Source of the DNA: an uncultured Collinsella sp.
GTDB taxonomy: Bacteria > Actinomycetota > Coriobacteriia > Coriobacteriales > Coriobacteriaceae
Direction of reading: 5' to 3'
NCBI GenBank assembly: GCA_958447915.1
Contig: CAUDCB010000028.1
Location: forward strand, 1-16,216
DNA: 16,216 bases
The notes beneath the pieces were generated by a model. It did no database searches. It worked only from the letters and a program-made list of their open reading frames with translations, and was not told where the DNA came from. Of the stretch, positions 12,949-16,216 are shown in pieces; position 1 is the stretch's first letter; the number at the start of each line of letters is the position of its first letter. The translations under genes and the position numbers were made by a program.

Positions 12949-13052
12949 GCTGCTCGGCGGGAGCCGCCCTTATATCGTTCCACGCGCAGTTTCGCAGCGA
13001 AGCGAGAATGTTTGAGCATGGAATGATATAAGGGCGGCTCCCGCCGAGCAGC
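12949..13052. repeat. Palindromic repeat, copy B (34-bp arms)
   Basis: Arms 12949-12982 and 13019-13052 are reverse complements at 33 of 34 positions (the exception allows a G-U pair). The outer part is GC-rich (GCTGCTCGGCGGGAGCCGCC). The 36-base loop contains a smaller TTCGC-A-GCGAA palindrome. It begins 10 bases past the glycosyltransferase stop, so it would also form a 3' hairpin in that mRNA. It resembles a BIME or MITE-like mobile palindrome; no transposase is present. Confidence 0.85.
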
Positions 13053-13062
13053 GGACTTTCGC

Positions 13063-14364
13063 CTAGCGGATATGCGCAGGCTTGCCGCCCCAGTAGAAGC
13101 GGCAGAAGGCTCGTTTTCGCTTTTGGGGTTTGCCTACCAGTTCCATGGTGGCGATGGCGATGTCTTCGGCTGCGTGGGGGCGGCGTAGTACTTCGCCGTT
13201 GATGAGTAGGGCTTTGAGTGATTCGGGAGGGTCGTGCAGGTGGCGCAGGGTTACGATGAGCTCTCGTGCCGTGGTGACGTGCATGCTAGCGCCCAAGCCG
13301 GTAAGCATGGTGGTGTTGGCCTTTTCCTGGCCATAGGACTTGCCCAGCAGGATCATCGGCAGATGTGCGCAGAGGCACTCGGTGACCGTGAGTCCGCCCG
13401 ATTTGAGGATTGCCAGGTCGCAGCCGTGCATGAGGGCCGCCATATCGTCGACATAGTCCAACACCGTGACGTTCTCGAGTTTCATGGCATCGAAGAGCGT
13501 CTTCAGCCGGGTGGCATACTCCACGTCTTTGCCGGGCAAAAAGACAAAATGCATGTCCTCAAAGCTGCGTAGGAAGGGGAGGGTCTGGTCCATCGCCGCG
13601 CGAAAGCGGACGTAAGGCTGTGGCAAGCTGGCGCCGGCCATCACCAGCACGACGGTCTTGTCGGTGGGGAGATTGAACTTGGCCAGCTCTTCCTCGCGAT
13701 TGTAATCCGTGTCGAATCCGGCGCGAATAGGAATGCCGGTAATGCGAATCTTTGCCTCGGGCACCTTGCGCGGACGCAGCGTTTCGGCCATAAATTCGTT
13801 GGCAACACAGAATAGATCGGTGTCCTTGTGGGGCCACCAGCCCTCGACTTCGTAGTCGGTCGGCACGCAGATGACCGGATAATCGCTACCTGTAATTACG
13901 CGGGCGCCCACGGCAACATTGGCTGCTGTGATGTGCGTTGCGACCACGGCTATGGGCCTGCGGCTACGTATATATTCGTTGAAGGCGGGGAACATAATTC
14001 GCGACCATGCCGTGCCGCCACCCCAGAGCAGATGTCCCGTAAGCGTATATCGCCAGGTCAGGTCGTAAATGGGGCGCGTGGCTCCCGTAAAAGAAGCCGC
14101 GGTCTTATTACCGTCGAATTTAATACGTCCAAAATCAAGGATATCGAGCACTTCAATCTCAACATCCTCGGGGATGCCATTGGTGCCGCGGACGAGGTCG
14201 AATGCCTGCGCAATCGCATTTGCGGCAGCCTTGTGGCCCGAGCCGACCGAGGCGTGCACGATGGTCACGAGAGGTTTTTGCTGTGCCAAGAGCGTGGTTT
14301 GCTCCGATTGGGGAGTGCTGTGCGTGAGCAGGGGAGCGTCGTCGCTCGTCTGCGTCTGATCCAT
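13063..14364 (-). CDS. UgtP/MGDG-synthase-like diacylglycerol glycosyltransferase
   Basis: The 433-residue protein has the two-domain layout of family 28 glycosyltransferases that add sugars from a UDP-sugar to diacylglycerol. The N-terminal MGDG-synthase domain has VTIVHASVGSGHKAAANAIAQAF (33-55). The C-terminal domain has LVMAGASLPQP, then VLDYVDDMAALMHGCDLAILKSGGLTVTECLCAHLPMILLG, which matches the nucleotide-sugar site of the family. It would make glycolipids at the inner membrane face, for the membrane or as anchors for surface polymers. The sugar and the number of additions cannot be read from the sequence. The ATG at 14364 is chosen because GGGGAG lies 6 bases upstream; an in-frame upstream codon at 14403 has no such site. 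The first 30 residues are polar and low-complexity. It is divergent from trxB. Confidence 0.86.
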   Translation of the reverse strand: MDQTQTSDDAPLLTHSTPQSEQTTLLAQQKPLVTIVHASVGSGHKAAANAIAQAFDLVRGTNGIPEDVEIEVLDILDFGRIKFDGNKTAASFTGATRPIYDLTWRYTLTGHLLWGGGTAWSRIMFPAFNEYIRSRRPIAVVATHITAANVAVGARVITGSDYPVICVPTDYEVEGWWPHKDTDLFCVANEFMAETLRPRKVPEAKIRITGIPIRAGFDTDYNREEELAKFNLPTDKTVVLVMAGASLPQPYVRFRAAMDQTLPFLRSFEDMHFVFLPGKDVEYATRLKTLFDAMKLENVTVLDYVDDMAALMHGCDLAILKSGGLTVTECLCAHLPMILLGKSYGQEKANTTMLTGLGASMHVTTARELIVTLRHLHDPPESLKALLINGEVLRRPHAAEDIAIATMELVGKPQKRKRAFCRFYWGGKPAHIR

Positions 14365-14482
14365 CGATAACTCCCCTTCGACGTTGTAACACGGATTTAT
14401 CATTGTAGTGCATGAGTGTCACGTTCACGTAAATTTGGGTATGAGCGCAAAGAACGACAACGTTTCGACGAGAGGACTTTTC

Positions 14483-15421
14483 ATGGCTACCGACCAGACG
14501 ATCGATGTTGCGATTATCGGTGGCGGTCCCGCGGGCTATGCTGCCGCCATTTATGCGGCGCGCGCCAACCTGACGACGACTGTCCTTGAGCAGGGCATGT
14601 CGGGCGGACAGATCGCCACATCCAACGAGATTGAGAATTATCCTGGCATTCCGCTGCTGAGCGGTGTCGAACTTGGTGAGCGGTTCCAACAGCATGCTGA
14701 AAGCCTGGGGGCTCAGGTTGAATGGAGTATGGTGACGGGCGTCGATTACGATGCCGATGCGGCTCAATTTACCATCCATCATGATATAGGCGACATAGCA
14801 GCCAAGAGCGTCATTGCGTGCATGGGCGCCACGCCGCGTCCTGCGGGTTTTGTCGGCGAGGACACGTATCGCGGTCGTGGCGTTTCGTACTGCGCGACGT
14901 GTGACGGCATGTTCTTCCGTGGCAAACAGGTCTTTGTTATCGGAGGCGGCAATTCAGCATGCGAGGAGGCACTGTTCCTGTCCGACATTGCCAGCAGCGT
15001 GACTATCGTGCTGCGTCGCGATCAGTTCCGTGTACCCGAGGGCGTTGTGAATAAAGTTCTTGCTAAGGACAATATTTCAGTTAGGTACCAAACTAGTATT
15101 GTTGAGCTTTCTGGTGGAGCGATGCCCACGACAATTATGTTCAAGGACAATGCGAGCGGCAAGACGTATGCCGAGACCTTTGAACCTGGCTCGTTTGGCA
15201 TTTTTGTCTTTGCTGGCACGCAACCTCATTCCGAGCTTGTTGAGCATCTAGTCGATCTGGCTCCCGACGGCGGCATTGTTACCGATGATTCGATGGCCAC
15301 CCGTACGCCCGGCTTATTCGCAGCCGGCGATATCCGTTCCAAGCGTTTACGTCAGGTTGTGACTGCCGTTTCGGACGGAGCTATAGCGGCAACCAGCGCA
15401 TATACTTTCTTACGCGGATAA
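14483..15421 (+). CDS. trxB: Thioredoxin reductase
   Basis: This flavoprotein passes electrons from NADPH to thioredoxin. The 312-residue length is standard. The FAD site is IIGGGPAGYAAAIYAARA (11-28), the redox pair is C137/C140 in CATCDGMFF, the NADPH fold is VIGGGNSACEEALFL (152-166), and the second FAD motif TPGLFAAGDIR is at 275-285. The usual HRR of the NADPH phosphate site (HRRxxFR) is LRRDQFR here (177-183): both arginines stay, the histidine is replaced. The ATG at 14483 follows GAGAGGA by 6 bases; an earlier in-frame codon at 14408 would add 25 residues with no family similarity. No thioredoxin gene is in the window. A strong terminator follows. Confidence 0.94.
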   Translation: MATDQTIDVAIIGGGPAGYAAAIYAARANLTTTVLEQGMSGGQIATSNEIENYPGIPLLSGVELGERFQQHAESLGAQVEWSMVTGVDYDADAAQFTIHHDIGDIAAKSVIACMGATPRPAGFVGEDTYRGRGVSYCATCDGMFFRGKQVFVIGGGNSACEEALFLSDIASSVTIVLRRDQFRVPEGVVNKVLAKDNISVRYQTSIVELSGGAMPTTIMFKDNASGKTYAETFEPGSFGIFVFAGTQPHSELVEHLVDLAPDGGIVTDDSMATRTPGLFAAGDIRSKRLRQVVTAVSDGAIAATSAYTFLRG

Positions 15422-15463
15422 GTACGATAATATATCTTATGTAAGGTTGCTATCTTAAAACAT

Positions 15464-15508
15464 AGTGGTTGGACGGTGCATCAGTGTGCTGTCCAACCAC
15501 TTTTACTT
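15464..15508 (+). terminator. Intrinsic terminator after trxB
   Basis: A perfect 11-bp stem AGTGGTTGGAC / GTCCAACCACT (15464-15474 with 15491-15501) with a 16-base loop is followed by TTTTACTT. It lies 43 bases after the trxB stop. Confidence 0.9.
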
Positions 15509-15530
15509 AGCGGTTATGTGGTATACAAAA

Positions 15531-15551
15531 CTAGATAATCTAGAATACAAT
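15531..15551 (+). promoter_or_regulatory. Possible operator and -10 region of the DUF1836 gene
   Basis: CTAGATAATCTAG (15531-15543) is a perfect palindrome with a single central A. It contains GATAAT (15534-15539), and TACAAT (15546-15551) follows. Both are good -10 candidates, but neither has a convincing -35. The region is much more AT-rich than its surroundings. Confidence 0.45.
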
Positions 15552-15575
15552 ATAGAAAATGAACGGAGGCCTCTT

Positions 15576-16187
15576 ATGAACCACGTCAAACATGTTATCC
15601 CGATGTCCGATACATCGGTCAGCATTAAGCCGGAGGATATTCAGCCGACGGTGCTGCCGGATGCATTTATTCAGTCCGATATGGTGGGTAAACTCAACGC
15701 GTTGAGCCTGCCACGCTATGATCAGCTGCCCAACGTAACGCTCTATCGCGATCAGGTTATTGAATATGTCGCGCTGTGGATGGAGCCGCTTTCGATTTGC
15801 GTTGAGCAGCCCGTAATTACGCCTTCGATGATCAATAACTACGTGAAGGTCGGCCTCGTTCCTGCTCCGGTTAAAAAACAGTATGGCCGTGAGCAGATTG
15901 CGCGTCTCATCGCTATTTGTATCTTTAAGCAGGTGCTGCCCATCGCTGCGGTTCAGGCGCTCTTTAATATTCAGCGCTTGAGCTACGACGCTCCGACGGC
16001 TTTCGATTATGTTGTCGATCAGCTCGAGGCATCGATTCGTGCGGCGTTTTCTGTTGAGCAGACTCCCGTGCCCGATACCGCACATCAGGTTACGCGCGAA
16101 TCGCTGCTCGTGCGCAGTGCGGTATCGTCCTTCGTTTCGAAGGCGTTTCTGATGAGCTATCTCAAGTTCAATGGGTTTAATAGCTAA
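15576..16187 (+). CDS. DUF1836 family protein, putative DNA-binding regulator
   Basis: The 203-residue protein matches the DUF1836 pattern: LPRYDQLPNVTLYRDQVIEYV (45-65), then a MerR-like segment ITPSMINNYVKVGLVPAPVKKQYGREQIARLIAICIFKQVLPI (81-123). The phrase MINNYVKxGLVPxPxKKxY resembles the MerR helix-turn-helix and wing, which suggests DNA binding. The remaining C-terminal part (about 130-203) is helical and unassigned. No sensor domain, signal peptide or membrane helix is seen. The ATG at 15576 follows GGAGG (15565-15569) by 6 bases; a second Met at residue 10 is less well placed. It is separated from trxB by a terminator and has its own AT-rich upstream region. Its targets are unknown. 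Confidence 0.78.
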   Translation: MNHVKHVIPMSDTSVSIKPEDIQPTVLPDAFIQSDMVGKLNALSLPRYDQLPNVTLYRDQVIEYVALWMEPLSICVEQPVITPSMINNYVKVGLVPAPVKKQYGREQIARLIAICIFKQVLPIAAVQALFNIQRLSYDAPTAFDYVVDQLEASIRAAFSVEQTPVPDTAHQVTRESLLVRSAVSSFVSKAFLMSYLKFNGFNS

Positions 16188-16216
16188 CCGAGGTATAAGA
16201 CGGGCGGGATAAAGAG

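Larger units (their letters stand above)
12670..13062. other. 393-bp non-coding gap between convergent dut and glycosyltransferase genes
   Basis: No credible gene is seen here. The gap contains two inverted copies of a palindromic repeat (12692-12797 and 12949-13052). Between them lie a 21-bp hairpin (12823-12871) and a small hairpin CAGATTC-N10-GAATCTG (12900-12923). Confidence 0.85.

Noticed and set aside
12692..13052. CRISPR array or insertion sequence in the dut-glycosyltransferase gap
   Set aside because: There are only two repeat units, in opposite directions and without regular spacers, and there is no transposase or cas gene in the window.
13828..14370. A 180-codon + strand frame opposite the glycosyltransferase
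   Set aside because: The - strand gene shows family motifs through this region, and the + strand frame shows none.
14408..14482. Upstream in-frame start for trxB
   Set aside because: The added 25 residues have no match to the family, and GAGAGGA is placed for the ATG at 14483.

Overview
The window looks like a chromosomal housekeeping segment from a moderately GC-rich actinobacterium. Gene content and order point to class Coriobacteriia, plausibly Collinsella or a close relative; this is inferred from the proteins and composition, since no rRNA is present. Nothing indicates a phage, plasmid or insertion sequence.

Left part (1-9780, all + strand): the 3' end of pgsA, then a CinA/PncC-type gene, recA, recX, rny (RNase Y), a GHKL-type ATPase of unknown role, spoVS, miaB, miaA and hflX. 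The order pgsA-cinA-recA-rny-x-spoVS-miaB matches the Bacillus subtilis order pgsA-cinA-recA-rny-ymdB-spoVS-(tdh-kbl)-miaB, with the GHKL ATPase in the place of ymdB. recA has its own SOS promoter, with a perfect CGAAC-N4-GTTCG operator between -35 and -10. rny has a strong promoter and a structured 5' leader. miaB, miaA and hflX are joined by one-base stop/start overlaps.

Middle part (9765-12669): an SOS control locus. On the - strand lexA is followed by a DUF1624/HGSNAT-like membrane acyltransferase joined by a TAATG overlap. Divergent from lexA runs a LysM membrane protein (YneA/Rv2719c type, a probable SOS division inhibitor), then nrdR and dut. The lexA/yneA gap carries three SOS-box-like operators about 27-28 bp apart. 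The order lexA/LysM/nrdR is the same as in Mycobacterium tuberculosis (Rv2720/Rv2719c/Rv2718c). The + strand genes join division arrest to nucleotide pool control, and the start codon of nrdR lies inside an 11-bp inverted repeat.

Right part (12670-16216): a 393-bp non-coding gap between the convergent genes dut and a UgtP-like glycolipid glycosyltransferase. It holds two inverted copies of a palindromic repeat, one with 34-bp arms, on either side of a bidirectional-terminator-like hairpin. Beyond the glycosyltransferase lie trxB with a strong terminator and a DUF1836 putative regulator.

The least explained elements are the GHKL ATPase tied to RNase Y, the acyltransferase tied to lexA, the palindromic repeat family, the helically phased repeat array upstream of recA and the nrdR start-codon hairpin.
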